A DNA stretch of 25,295 nucleotides from an uncultured Collinsella sp. (lineage in GTDB: Bacteria > Actinomycetota > Coriobacteriia > Coriobacteriales > Coriobacteriaceae), in contig CABUBZ010000027.1 in NCBI GenBank assembly GCA_902489945.1, positions 1 to 25,295 on the forward strand, written 5' to 3'. Position numbers and translations under genes: made by a program. Below, piece after piece: positions 16,256-23,670 of this stretch (within the stretch, counting starts at the first letter, position 1; each line of letters begins with the position of its first letter). The notes below the pieces were generated by a model. That model worked only from the letters and a program-made list of their open reading frames with translations. It was not told where the DNA came from and made no database searches.

Positions 16256-17437
16256 CTAGAGCCGCTCGGCCGGGCGGTCGGGCGAGCTAAAGCCCGAGTC
16301 AAACGTGACGACGCACGAGACATCGGGCCGGCGCTCGTGCACGATGCGCGTGACGAGTTCCAGCAGCTCCTCGTCGGATATGTCAAAACCGTCGGGGCGC
16401 ACCAGGTCAAACGAGACGAAGCCGTCGTGCTCGTGCAGGTCGTGGATGGAAAGTGCGGGGTCGATCTGCATGATGCCGCGCTTGACCCAGCCGCGCAGGT
16501 CGTCGCCGGTTGTCGCGATGGGGTCGCAATGCAGCGTAATGTCGATACCCATCTGATGCTTGATATCGTGCTCGATGGTGTCCAGAATCTCGTGGTGCTC
16601 AAACGCATCGCCCTCGCCGGGCATCTCCACGTGTGCGCTGGCAAACTGGCGACCGGGGCCGTAGTCGTGCACCATCAGATCGTGCGTGCCCAGAACCTGC
16701 GGATACGACATGATTTTGTCGCGAATCTCCTGGACGAGCTTGGGGTCGGGCGCTTGTCCCAGCAGCGGGCTGATGGCGTCGCGCACCAGGCCCATGCCGC
16801 TGGTGCAGATGAAGATGCCCACGCCCAGGCCTGCCCAGCCGTCGAGGTCAACGCCGGTTGTCTGTGAGATAAGCGCTGCCACCAGGACTGAGCCCGAGGT
16901 GATGACGTCGTTTTTGGAATCCTGTGCCGTGGCGATGAGCGTCTCGGAGTCGATGCGGTTGCCCAGCGTGCGGTTGAAGGCCGCCATCCAAAACTTGACG
17001 AGCATGGACAGGATGAGGGCGGCCATGGAGAGCGCCGAATATGCGGTGGGGGAGGGCTTGATGATCTTGGTGACCGACTCGATGATCAGGTTGATGCCGA
17101 CAGCGCAAACCAGGACGGCGACGAACAGTCCTGCCAGGTACTCGTAGCGGCCATGGCCGTAAGGGTGCCCCTCGTCGGCCGGGCGGCTGGCAAGGCGGAA
17201 TCCGAGCAGGCTCACGATGTTGCTCGAGGCATCGGAGAGGTTGTTGAAGGCGTCGGCGACAAGCGAGACGGAACCCGCGAGCAGGCCCGCGATGCCCTTG
17301 GCCAGGCACAGCGTGATATTGAGGCCGATGCAGATGAGGCTTGCGGCAAACCCCGCGTTGGTGCGGCAGGAGGTATCGACCGGCTCGCTCTCGCTGCCGG
17401 GAACAAGCGTATGTACCAGCCGATTTACAAATAGCAT
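16256..17437 (-). CDS. Cation diffusion facilitator family metal exporter
   Basis: This 393-aa inner-membrane metal/proton antiporter of the CDF family probably expels a divalent cation. About six transmembrane segments (30-225) precede a cytoplasmic ferredoxin-like domain and a longer C-terminal part. Site-A candidates are N65 and D69 in DAFNNLSD (TM2) and D173 and D177 in AQDSKND (TM5). The HPYGHGRYEY signature is at 91-100. A DxxxD in TM5, instead of HxxxD, is the pattern linked to manganese-type CDFs, so Mn2+ export is favoured but not certain. ATG 17437 is chosen because AGGA lies eight bases upstream. A second in-frame ATG at 17458 has no ribosome site, and the open frame above it is Pro-rich and unlike the family. 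The gene is divergent from the zinc-ribbon gene. Confidence 0.92.
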   Translation of the reverse strand: MLFVNRLVHTLVPGSESEPVDTSCRTNAGFAASLICIGLNITLCLAKGIAGLLAGSVSLVADAFNNLSDASSNIVSLLGFRLASRPADEGHPYGHGRYEYLAGLFVAVLVCAVGINLIIESVTKIIKPSPTAYSALSMAALILSMLVKFWMAAFNRTLGNRIDSETLIATAQDSKNDVITSGSVLVAALISQTTGVDLDGWAGLGVGIFICTSGMGLVRDAISPLLGQAPDPKLVQEIRDKIMSYPQVLGTHDLMVHDYGPGRQFASAHVEMPGEGDAFEHHEILDTIEHDIKHQMGIDITLHCDPIATTGDDLRGWVKRGIMQIDPALSIHDLHEHDGFVSFDLVRPDGFDISDEELLELVTRIVHERRPDVSCVVTFDSGFSSPDRPAERL

Positions 17438-17653
17438 AACGGTCGTCCTCACAATCATGTTTAAGGGGATAGTGTAGCTCGCACGGACGCGTCGTGCGAC
17501 GATGCTCAGAAAATGCAGCAATGGTCTGCCGATGCTAACGGGCACGGGGCGGAGGGGGGGCGGTTGCCCGCATGGCTTTGAGCCCGCTGCGCCTTCTCGT
17601 CCGTGCGAGTGCTCCATTTTGGGCCACATGGGTATGGGCACGCGCCTGTTTGC

Positions 17654-17672
17654 TCGACATACTTAATGTCGA
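17654..17672. promoter_or_regulatory. Operator-like palindrome upstream of zinc-ribbon gene
   Basis: TCGACAT-ACTTA-ATGTCGA is a perfect 7-bp inverted repeat with a 5-base centre, 28 bases before the start codon. A CATACT -10-like hexamer lies inside it. A regulator site is inferred; a short RNA hairpin in the leader is equally possible. Confidence 0.4.
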
Positions 17673-17700
17673 CAGCCCCTGTGCAAAGGAGGAAGTTTCC

Positions 17701-19038
17701 ATGGACGAGATGTTTGCCATTAAATGCCAAAACTGCGGCGGCCCCATGTATTCGCACCAGGCAAAACGCAGCTTTGAGTGCGCCTATTGCGGAACGGTCA
17801 TCCCGTGGCAAGCGGACGCTGGGGAGCCTAAGAGCGCTTTGGGCATTCGCCATACACCGCTGACGGTGGTTGACGGGTTGCTCAAGCTCACGCATGTCTC
17901 GCAGCTCGAGCGTCCGGAGGACCCGGAATGGTATTTCTTCAATTCGCACTGGCGCAATCAGTCGGTTCTGGAGCATCTGCTGTGGGAAGATCGCGGGACG
18001 GCGCAGGAGTTCCAAGAGGCCACACACGTGAGCATTCCCTGCCCCTTCTGCGGCGCGTCCTTTGAGGGCGAGTCCACCCAGCGCGTGTTCGAATGTCCGT
18101 CCTGCGGCAACAAGATTGGTGTGGCCGACTTGCTCAAACCCGGCACGTTTAGCAAGCGCCTGACCATGGGCGTGGGTGCCGAATACGTTCCCGAGCAGGG
18201 TATTCCGTGTGAGATTTCCCCGCAGCAGGCGCGTGCCAACGCGCTGCAACTGGTGCGTCAGTACCCGGATGCCTTTGCCGGGCACGACGTGGAAGACGCG
18301 ATTCAAAACGACATGATGCTCTTCTATTTCCCCATGGCGCTCGCGGACCTGCGCATGATGGCGTCCTTCCCGGGCAAGGGCCTGAGCAAGGAGACCCTGG
18401 TGTACTACGAGGTGCTCGATTGGGCATATCCCAGGGCCAACTACCTGGACGTTCGCCTCATGGGCATTTTGGAGCCGTGGGACTTTGGCAAGGTGGGGCC
18501 GTTCGATCCCGCCATGCAGGAAGGCGACTTCCGCGTCGTCTCCGTCGATGCGTCCACCAAGGACCAGGTGGTCATTGACAAGCTGGCGCTCGATGTTGCG
18601 GGCAACGATGCCGAGGCGACCCTGGGGCTCAATAAAAAGAGCATTCGTACGTGGGCGCGCAAGGCTCGCAAGCACAAGGACGGCCTGGTGATGGTGCCGG
18701 TCTACTTTGTCGATCGCCCGGCAACGGACAGTCGCGACGGCGAGCAAGTGCGCATCGCTGTAAATGGCCAGACAGGTCGCGCGGCCGCAGTGGTGTTTAG
18801 CGACAAGCGCGAGACGCATATCGTGGCCCCGCTCAATCCGAGCCTGCATCTGTCCGGTGAAAGTACCGTGCACGCCACGCCTATCGAGGTCAAATACGTT
18901 AAATCGCCGTTCCTATACCAGATCGTGCGCCGCGGAGGCGGCGAGCAACCGCAGCAGGTGGCGGCCGCAGCCGAGGGCTCCTACCGAGAAGAAAAGCCCA
19001 AACGCAAGGGCTTGTTCGCCGCGATCTTTGGGAAGTAG
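17701..19038 (+). CDS. Double zinc-ribbon protein of unknown function
   Basis: 445 aa. There are two TFIIB-like zinc ribbons, each of two CxxC knuckles: C9, C12, C27, C30 and C114, C117, C132, C135. A mixed alpha/beta region follows, then a segment with VPVYFVDRP (about 336) and VNGQTGR (about 355). That last pair is seen in zinc-ribbon proteins often auto-annotated as PriA-like or TFIIB-type zinc ribbon. The tail is basic (EEKPKRKGLFAAIFGK). There is no signal peptide or clear membrane helix. The start is fixed by AAAGGAGG at 17685-17692, eight bases before ATG 17701; the frame is open further upstream without support. Metal binding is well supported; the biological role is unknown. Confidence 0.85.
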   Translation: MDEMFAIKCQNCGGPMYSHQAKRSFECAYCGTVIPWQADAGEPKSALGIRHTPLTVVDGLLKLTHVSQLERPEDPEWYFFNSHWRNQSVLEHLLWEDRGTAQEFQEATHVSIPCPFCGASFEGESTQRVFECPSCGNKIGVADLLKPGTFSKRLTMGVGAEYVPEQGIPCEISPQQARANALQLVRQYPDAFAGHDVEDAIQNDMMLFYFPMALADLRMMASFPGKGLSKETLVYYEVLDWAYPRANYLDVRLMGILEPWDFGKVGPFDPAMQEGDFRVVSVDASTKDQVVIDKLALDVAGNDAEATLGLNKKSIRTWARKARKHKDGLVMVPVYFVDRPATDSRDGEQVRIAVNGQTGRAAAVVFSDKRETHIVAPLNPSLHLSGESTVHATPIEVKYVKSPFLYQIVRRGGGEQPQQVAAAAEGSYREEKPKRKGLFAAIFGK

Positions 19039-19093
19039 GGGAGCGCGAGCTGCTGTCCAGTCGATTAACGGGAAGTGGATGTAAATAAACGGT

Positions 19094-19155
19094 GGAGCGG
19101 CTGCACAAGAGCCACCCCGCTGGGTAAAATCAAGTTGTGCCTCGGAACCCGCTCC
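19094..19155 (+). other. Nested inverted repeats in intergenic region (possible structured RNA)
   Basis: GGAGCGG (19094-19100) pairs with CCGCTCC (19149-19155). Inside, GCACAA (19103-19108) pairs with TTGTGC (19135-19140). Inside that, ACCC (19114-19117) pairs with GGGT (19122-19125). The 376-bp gap (19039-19414) holds this element, the terminator at 19204-19230, and otherwise nothing I recognise. It is too short for a tRNA and lacks a T-arm. It matches no riboswitch I know. Confidence 0.4.
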
Positions 19156-19203
19156 TCAGCTAGTCACACTTCGGAAGCGCGGGCAACGCAGGTATTATCG
19201 TCT

Positions 19204-19230
19204 AAAGGGCCGGCTGCAACCGGCCCTTTT
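19204..19230 (+). terminator. Intrinsic terminator, intergenic
   Basis: AAAGGGCCGG (19204-19213) pairs perfectly with CCGGCCCTTT (19220-19229) around a 6-base loop, ending in TTTT on the plus strand. It is 165 bases after the zinc-ribbon gene and could end that transcript or a small RNA started in the gap. On the minus strand the T-run is only three bases, so it would work less well for the convergent nuclease gene. Confidence 0.85.
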
Positions 19231-19414
19231 CTGTGGCAGCCAATGGGCCCACATCAGACGAAGGTCGCGTTTTTACCTGTCGGGTCACGCTTGCCAGCCA
19301 CGGCTAGGATGTCGTCGCCGGCGTCCATGACCGGTATTGTTCCGTAGTGTGCGTCAGAACCGTGAGTATGCCTGCGACGGCTGCGGCGGTGTCGGCCGTA
19401 CTGTGCTGTTGCCC

Positions 19415-20458
19415 TTACGCCTCGACGTTCGTCGCTTCGTTGATGGCGCGGTACTCGGCGCTCAGCTCGCGTGCCAGCTCTTCCTTGCTTGGAAGATACG
19501 GCAGGTATTTGGCGGCAAACACTTGGTCGTTATCCTCGGGCAGCGTGTACTCGACAATCGAATCGCTTTTGTCTGCGCAGAGCACGATGCCTATGGGCGG
19601 GTTGTCGCCTTCGTTCATGAGCTCGCGCGTGTAATAGTTCACGTACATTTGCATTTGGCCCAGGTCTTGATGCGTGAGGTCATCGGTCTTAAGATCGATG
19701 AGAACGAAGCAGCGCATCAGGTAGTTGTAAAAAACGAGGTCAATATAGAAATGGCGCCCATCGAAGGTGATACGCTTTTGGCGCGCCTCAAAAGCGAAGC
19801 CGCGGCCAAGCTCTAGCAGAAACTTCTGGAGATGTGTGATGAGTGCCTGCTCTAGATCGCTCTCGCGAAACGCAGTATCGTCCGAGAAGCCTAAAAACTC
19901 CAGTACATATGGATCGCGAATGATGTCCTCGGGTCGACGAGCCGGGGCACTCTTTTGGATTTCCTGAGCGACGGTCTCTTTGTCCTTGCTGGCGAGTAGA
20001 CGCTCGCGGAACATGGTGTTGATTTGGCGCTCGAGCTGGCGCGTGCTCCAGCGAGAGTCGGCGCATTCGTTCATGTACCAAGTGCGAGCTTCGGGGTCGG
20101 GAATGCGCATCAGCCTGCGGTAATGTGTCCAACTCAATTCGCTACGCAGTGCGTCGCGAATTGGAAACGCAAGGAAGAACTGGCGCATATTACGAAGGTT
20201 TGCGATACCAAAGCCTTTTCCGTAATCGGCGGTAAGCCTTTTGGAGAGGCCTTCAATCAATGCATCGCCGTACTTGGCACGCTCCTCGCCGCCTTGTTCC
20301 TCAAGAATGCTCTTGCCAATCTCCCAATATGCCTCAACCATCGCAAAGTTAACGGCGGTATAGGCCTTGTCGCGAGCGGCGTTGAGAATCGAGGAAACCT
20401 GCTTGTAAAAACCTCCGGGCACAATTGCCATTTCTCCGCGGTTTACCAGTTCACCCAT
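19415..20458 (-). CDS. YhcG/DUF1016-family PD-(D/E)XK nuclease
   Basis: About 347 aa. An N-terminal helical DUF1016 region (AYWEIGKSI, LSWTHYRRLMRI, WSTRQLERQI) is followed by a PD-(D/E)XK nuclease domain. Its core is visible as FYIDLVFYN (coding near 19745), FVLIDLKTDDL (near 19690) and the GQMQMYVNYY helix. Such proteins are often found near restriction-modification or other mobile defence genes, but this copy stands alone. Base composition looks less GC-rich than neighbouring housekeeping genes, which hints at transfer. The start is uncertain. ATG 20458 and GTG 20461 lie behind AGAGGAAGG at a long distance. ATG 20491 has no ribosome site and follows an AT-rich promoter-like stretch. ATG 20431 has GGAG too close. 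Family is firm; target and role are not known from sequence. Confidence 0.88.
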   Translation of the reverse strand: MGELVNRGEMAIVPGGFYKQVSSILNAARDKAYTAVNFAMVEAYWEIGKSILEEQGGEERAKYGDALIEGLSKRLTADYGKGFGIANLRNMRQFFLAFPIRDALRSELSWTHYRRLMRIPDPEARTWYMNECADSRWSTRQLERQINTMFRERLLASKDKETVAQEIQKSAPARRPEDIIRDPYVLEFLGFSDDTAFRESDLEQALITHLQKFLLELGRGFAFEARQKRITFDGRHFYIDLVFYNYLMRCFVLIDLKTDDLTHQDLGQMQMYVNYYTRELMNEGDNPPIGIVLCADKSDSIVEYTLPEDNDQVFAAKYLPYLPSKEELARELSAEYRAINEATNVEA

Positions 20459-20574
20459 CACTGTCGCCAGCCTTCCTCTTGAGAAGTGCATCTATATTGC
20501 ATTTAGTTTAAAGCCTCGCGCGGACACGAATCGCGATGCCTTCCGGGCGCCTTCGCGTGGCAGTTTGGGACGGC

Positions 20575-20580
20575 TAAAAT
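20575..20580 (+). promoter_or_regulatory. Putative -10 for the small PH-like gene
   Basis: TAAAAT ends one base before a GTG at 20581 that opens the frame. Transcription would begin near 20587, so the GTG cannot be the start and ATG 20626 is preferred. The -35 is poor (TTCGCG at 20552-20557, 17-base spacer). Confidence 0.4.
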
Positions 20581-20625
20581 GTGACCATAGAGGCAGTTTT
20601 AGCGAACCCCGCGGGAGTGACGCGC

Positions 20626-20895
20626 ATGGACAACAACACCTTGCTGTTTCAGGACAAAGGTTCGGGCAGGTTTAAAGACGTCAAGATCTACCCTAACCGT
20701 ATCGAGGTGCTCAAGAAGGGCGTTTTTGGTGGCAAGCACACCGAGATCGTTTACCTTAAGGACATCACGGGGGTCAACAGAATCAAAGGCCGTGACGTTT
20801 TCCTGCGCAATCGGCTGTTGACTGCCTGTGTCTTTAGCCTGAGCAGCCGCTCCCAGGCTCAGGAGTTTGTCAACGCGCTGAACATGGTGATGTAG
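20626..20895 (+). CDS. Small PH-domain-like protein
   Basis: 89 aa, no signal peptide or membrane helix. The alternating strand pattern (LLFQDKGSGRFKDVKIYPNR, IEVLKKG, HTEIVYLKDITGV) and the closing helix (RSQAQEFVNALNMV) resemble short bacterial PH-like domains of the DUF4429 kind, which often occur next to membrane-associated proteins. This is a fold-level guess from sequence texture. GGGAG at 20613-20617, eight bases before the ATG, sets the start. It is a single gene, divergent from the nuclease and convergent with the phospholipase. Confidence 0.72.
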   Translation: MDNNTLLFQDKGSGRFKDVKIYPNRIEVLKKGVFGGKHTEIVYLKDITGVNRIKGRDVFLRNRLLTACVFSLSSRSQAQEFVNALNMVM

Positions 20896-20920
20896 CCGAC
20901 GTTGGCGTTCGGACCAAGGT

Positions 20921-20959
20921 AAAAATCGGGGGCGCAGAACGGTATTCTGCGCCCCCGAT
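20921..20959 (-). terminator. Intrinsic terminator of the phospholipase gene (perfect 15-bp stem)
   Basis: Left arm 20925-20939 and right arm 20945-20959 are perfect 15-base reverse complements around a 5-base loop. AAAAA at 20921-20925 gives the T-run on the minus strand. The hairpin can also fold in plus-strand RNA from the small PH-like gene, but no T-run follows on that side. Confidence 0.92.
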
Positions 20960-20989
20960 CGAGTTGATGTGTCCAAAAGGCCAGCTTGT

Positions 20990-22027
20990 CTATTCGCTAG
21001 CGCCTTCGTTGTCTTCGCGGTCGGTGGCAAGCATCGCCGCGCCGGCGACCGTTGTCGCCACGGCGGCAGCGGCGAGTCCGGCGGCAATGCCGGAGCCGTC
21101 GCCCGTGTTGGCGAGCTTTTCGCCCGAGCTCTTGCTCTTGTTGCCCTTACCGTTCTTGTTGGTGTTGCCTTCGTTGGAGCCCGTGCCACCGTCGGTGCCG
21201 GCACCGGCCGCGCTGCCCGAGGCCGCTACGGTAAAGCTTGCGGCTCCGTCGCTGGCGAGCGTGTAGTTCTGCGCCGCGTCGCCCAAGAGACCGTTCACAC
21301 GCACCCAGTACGTTCCTGTGGCAAATGTTTCGCCCTCGGCCATTGCTGTGCCCGGAGCGCCGTTCGCGTCGTGCACAAACTCGAGCTGGGCCGTGCAGGC
21401 ATCGTTTTCGAGCTTGCCCTCAAGCGATGCCGCAATCTTAGCACGCACGTCCTCGCCGGCCTTAAGGCCTTCGAGCCCCTCAAAATGAGGCGTTAGCGCG
21501 CGCGGATCGATATCGATGGGCACGGAACCTTGCAGTCCCGTAACGGTCTCGTTGCCTAGGGCGTCGACATCCACGTATTCGATGGCAAATGCGCGGCCCG
21601 AGGCTGCCACGTTAAGAACGTTATTGCTGTCGACGAGGCGGAAATGGCCCTCGCCAACGGTCTTGCCATCCTGGAGTGAGGCATCGCTCAGCGAGTCGCC
21701 ATACGTCATGCGCATGCGGGTCGGGAGGCAGCACGAAACTGTCGGCTTGTGATCCGCGTTGTAATTGCGCTGGTAGATGCTCCGGGCTAGTGCCGCGTCA
21801 ACAAAATCGGACGCGATGATGCCAATGTGCTTGAGGTAATCTGACTTTGTATCCTCGATGCCGCTGGGATTGATGTACGGGCTCTTATACAGATGCTCGT
21901 TGACTACTCGTGCCGAGGTAAAAGGATTGCCTCCGTGCGACAAGCCCGTGCAGCTGGTGTAGTTGATAGACCAGCAACGCTCCAGAACTTGCTCCTTGGT
22001 CCCGCCATCGTCCACGACGTCCACCAT
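20990..22027 (-). CDS. PI-PLC 3' portion: end of catalytic domain, Ig-like repeats, sortase signal (frame-separated)
   Basis: This frame is the continuation of the phospholipase gene: it is open without a stop from 22135, the slippery A7 site, down to 20990. The first residues after the shift (AYCTKVYAQDKY) and GIIASDFVDAALARSIYQRN complete the PLC barrel. Next come two beta-rich segments like MBG/Ig-type surface repeats (MTYGDSLSDASLQ; GTYWVRVNGLLGD), then a Gly/Asn/Lys/Ser-rich linker. The end is a cell-wall sorting signal: LANTG, a hydrophobic stretch rich in Ala, and the charged tail TDREDNEGASE. LAxTG is the class E sortase form of the motif. ATG 22027 has no obvious ribosome site, so independent translation is unlikely. 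It needs the 5' frame for export, and may be produced only by frameshifting or in an A8 variant. Confidence 0.8.
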   Translation of the reverse strand: MVDVVDDGGTKEQVLERCWSINYTSCTGLSHGGNPFTSARVVNEHLYKSPYINPSGIEDTKSDYLKHIGIIASDFVDAALARSIYQRNYNADHKPTVSCCLPTRMRMTYGDSLSDASLQDGKTVGEGHFRLVDSNNVLNVAASGRAFAIEYVDVDALGNETVTGLQGSVPIDIDPRALTPHFEGLEGLKAGEDVRAKIAASLEGKLENDACTAQLEFVHDANGAPGTAMAEGETFATGTYWVRVNGLLGDAAQNYTLASDGAASFTVAASGSAAGAGTDGGTGSNEGNTNKNGKGNKSKSSGEKLANTGDGSGIAAGLAAAAVATTVAGAAMLATDREDNEGASE

Positions 22028-22053
22028 GTTGCGCGTGCGCCCGGTCGTTTCCT

Positions 22054-23472
22054 TCAGCGCATTATCGACCCAGCTGAGCTTGTCGGTTCCCGTGAGTTTG
22101 TACTTGTCCTGGGCGTATACCTTGGTGCAATAGGCTTTTTTTCGCCTGTTTTCCCCACGGCTTCAAAGCCCTGCGCGTTTTGGACGAGACACATAGAGGA
22201 GCTGTCGGTGTGCGCCTTGATTTTGTCATCCCATTCGGTAAGGTCGAGACCCCACGTGTGGCCGCTTACGCTGTTGCCGGCGAGTCCAAATCGACGTAGC
22301 AGGACGATCTTTCCGCGCACCTCGCCCAGTGTGGGAACGCGACTCGCCGTATAGAACAGATCGGGGTTATCGCCCAAAACCTTGGCGAAAGCCGTCGTAA
22401 CACTTTCGTCGGTAGCCTCATCGTTGCCGCGCGATACAAGCATGATGAGCGCTTCTGTCGGGTTTTCGTTCAAAAACGTTTTGAAGTAGCCTATGACATC
22501 GGAAAGATGCATAAAGTACGCGTCTTTTTTGAGCAGGTAGTAATCCCCGTGGTCGATACCGGGGTCGTCGCCCTTTCCGAGCCGGATATCAAAATAGCGA
22601 ATGCCTTCGAGCAACTGCGTGGGAATGTAATCCTGCTGGCATTTTACTTGCGAGGATTGGGGCTCAGTGTCGTTGTCCACGCTGCAGGTGCCCGAATCGT
22701 GCGTACCCGGGATGCTCAGCTCGTCGAGGAACTTGTTGTCGTCGACGTATTTCATCCAACATGGCCCATCGACGTAGCTGCTGTACGTGATCCAGTCGAG
22801 GCTGCTAACCGTGGCATCGTTCTTTTTCATGTCGTAACCGATAAGTTCGAGCTCCCACGGAATGCTCTTACTCTTATGGCAGATCTTATTGTTGTCCTGA
22901 TCTTTGCCGTTCGATTCTATTGCCAGGTACTTAATGTCTTTTTTCTCGGTTTCTTTCTCGACCGTGCGGTCTCGGATGATATAGGTTCCGTTTGATTGAC
23001 GCTCGAACGCAAAAGCGCGGCTGGGCTTGTTGTCATACTTGCCGCCCCATACGTGGATGACCTTTCCATCTTTGTCCGAGTCGCCGTCGACCGACCAAAT
23101 GCTGTAGCCCGTCTTTTTATGCTCTTCGAAATTGAGCAAGGTGCGGATAGCATACCAGTTTGTATCGTCATTCTTGGTCGTTACGTTCTCAAGGATGAGC
23201 TTGCTGGACGTGCCGTCATTAAACAGATGGCAGACGTTGCCGATAACGTTGCCGTCTTCGTTGACGCTTGCGGTACGAAGATAGCCCGCGGGGCGAAGGC
23301 GAATGACGAACTTGTTGAGGCTGTCCGCTGGCCCGGTCGTGCCGTCCGCAAAGGCTGCCCGCGGGCTAATGCCCAATGCCGCGGTTTCGGGCAGGCTTGC
23401 CAGCGGCGACAGCGCTGCGAGTCCTAGGCCCAGCGTAAACGCTCGGCGACTGATGGCATGGTGTTCGGTCAT
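22054..23472 (-). CDS. Phosphatidylinositol-specific phospholipase C, Tat-exported, 5' portion (frameshifted gene)
   Basis: 472 aa in this frame; about 827 aa if joined to the downstream frame. The N-terminus SRRAFTLGLGLAAL is a Tat signal peptide. Residues about 50-215 look like a ricin-type beta-trefoil (IWSVDGDSDKDGKVIHVW, FAFERQSNGTYII). The PI-PLC X domain follows: H258 in SIPGTHDSG, D295 and R297 in YFDIRLG, and H308 in IDHGDYY match the catalytic His/Asp/Arg/His set of bacterial PI-PLC. The enzyme would cleave phosphatidylinositol or GPI anchors outside the cell. After K446 the frame leaves the family and runs 26 unrelated residues to a stop, so this product lacks the end of the barrel and the wall anchor. 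GGAGG lies four bases before ATG 23472. Confidence 0.87.
   Translation of the reverse strand: MTEHHAISRRAFTLGLGLAALSPLASLPETAALGISPRAAFADGTTGPADSLNKFVIRLRPAGYLRTASVNEDGNVIGNVCHLFNDGTSSKLILENVTTKNDDTNWYAIRTLLNFEEHKKTGYSIWSVDGDSDKDGKVIHVWGGKYDNKPSRAFAFERQSNGTYIIRDRTVEKETEKKDIKYLAIESNGKDQDNNKICHKSKSIPWELELIGYDMKKNDATVSSLDWITYSSYVDGPCWMKYVDDNKFLDELSIPGTHDSGTCSVDNDTEPQSSQVKCQQDYIPTQLLEGIRYFDIRLGKGDDPGIDHGDYYLLKKDAYFMHLSDVIGYFKTFLNENPTEALIMLVSRGNDEATDESVTTAFAKVLGDNPDLFYTASRVPTLGEVRGKIVLLRRFGLAGNSVSGHTWGLDLTEWDDKIKAHTDSSSMCLVQNAQGFEAVGKTGEKKPIAPRYTPRTSTNSREPTSSAGSIMR
22135..22143 (-). other. A7 homopolymer / A-AAA-AAG slippery heptamer at PI-PLC frame break
   Basis: On the coding strand the zero frame reads GAA AAA AAG. 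The last seven bases are A AAA AAG, the same heptamer used for -1 frameshifting in E. coli dnaX. A -1 slip, or one extra A, continues exactly into the frame that completes the PLC domain. A GGGG, weakly Shine-Dalgarno-like, lies about 11 bases upstream; no strong downstream stem was found. Sequencing error, phase variation, polymerase slippage and programmed frameshift are all open. Confidence 0.8.
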
Positions 23473-23515
23473 AACTCCTCCATTCGCAGGGTGCGGTTAT
23501 GCGATAGTTTTGGTC

Positions 23516-23521
23516 ACTATA
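23516..23521 (-). promoter_or_regulatory. Putative -10 of the phospholipase gene
   Basis: TATAGT on the minus strand, about 44 bases before the start codon, in a locally AT-rich stretch. No good -35 is visible. Confidence 0.4.
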
Positions 23522-23670
23522 CTGCCCAGATGTTTAAAGATGCTGGTTTAATTGTCTGCGCGGCGCAATAAATCGGTGGGCGGACGTGTTGGGGTGTTTG
23601 TCGTTTTCGTACTGTTGCCACATTTGGGGCGGTTCCGGCGTCCGGCATCCTCGCGTTCGTCGGCTACAGG

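Noticed and set aside
17438..17700. yybP-ykoY-type manganese riboswitch or other leader ahead of the CDF gene
   Set aside because: The minus-strand leader appears short and shows no recognisable riboswitch core.
19094..19155. tRNA-like acceptor pairing (7-bp GGAGCGG/CCGCTCC)
   Set aside because: Only 62 bases, no T-arm GTTCGA consensus and no proper D-arm on either strand.
22027..22054. Two independent genes instead of one frameshifted phospholipase
   Set aside because: The downstream frame is open back to the A7 run and continues the PLC domain directly, and its first ATG lacks a ribosome site and a signal peptide.
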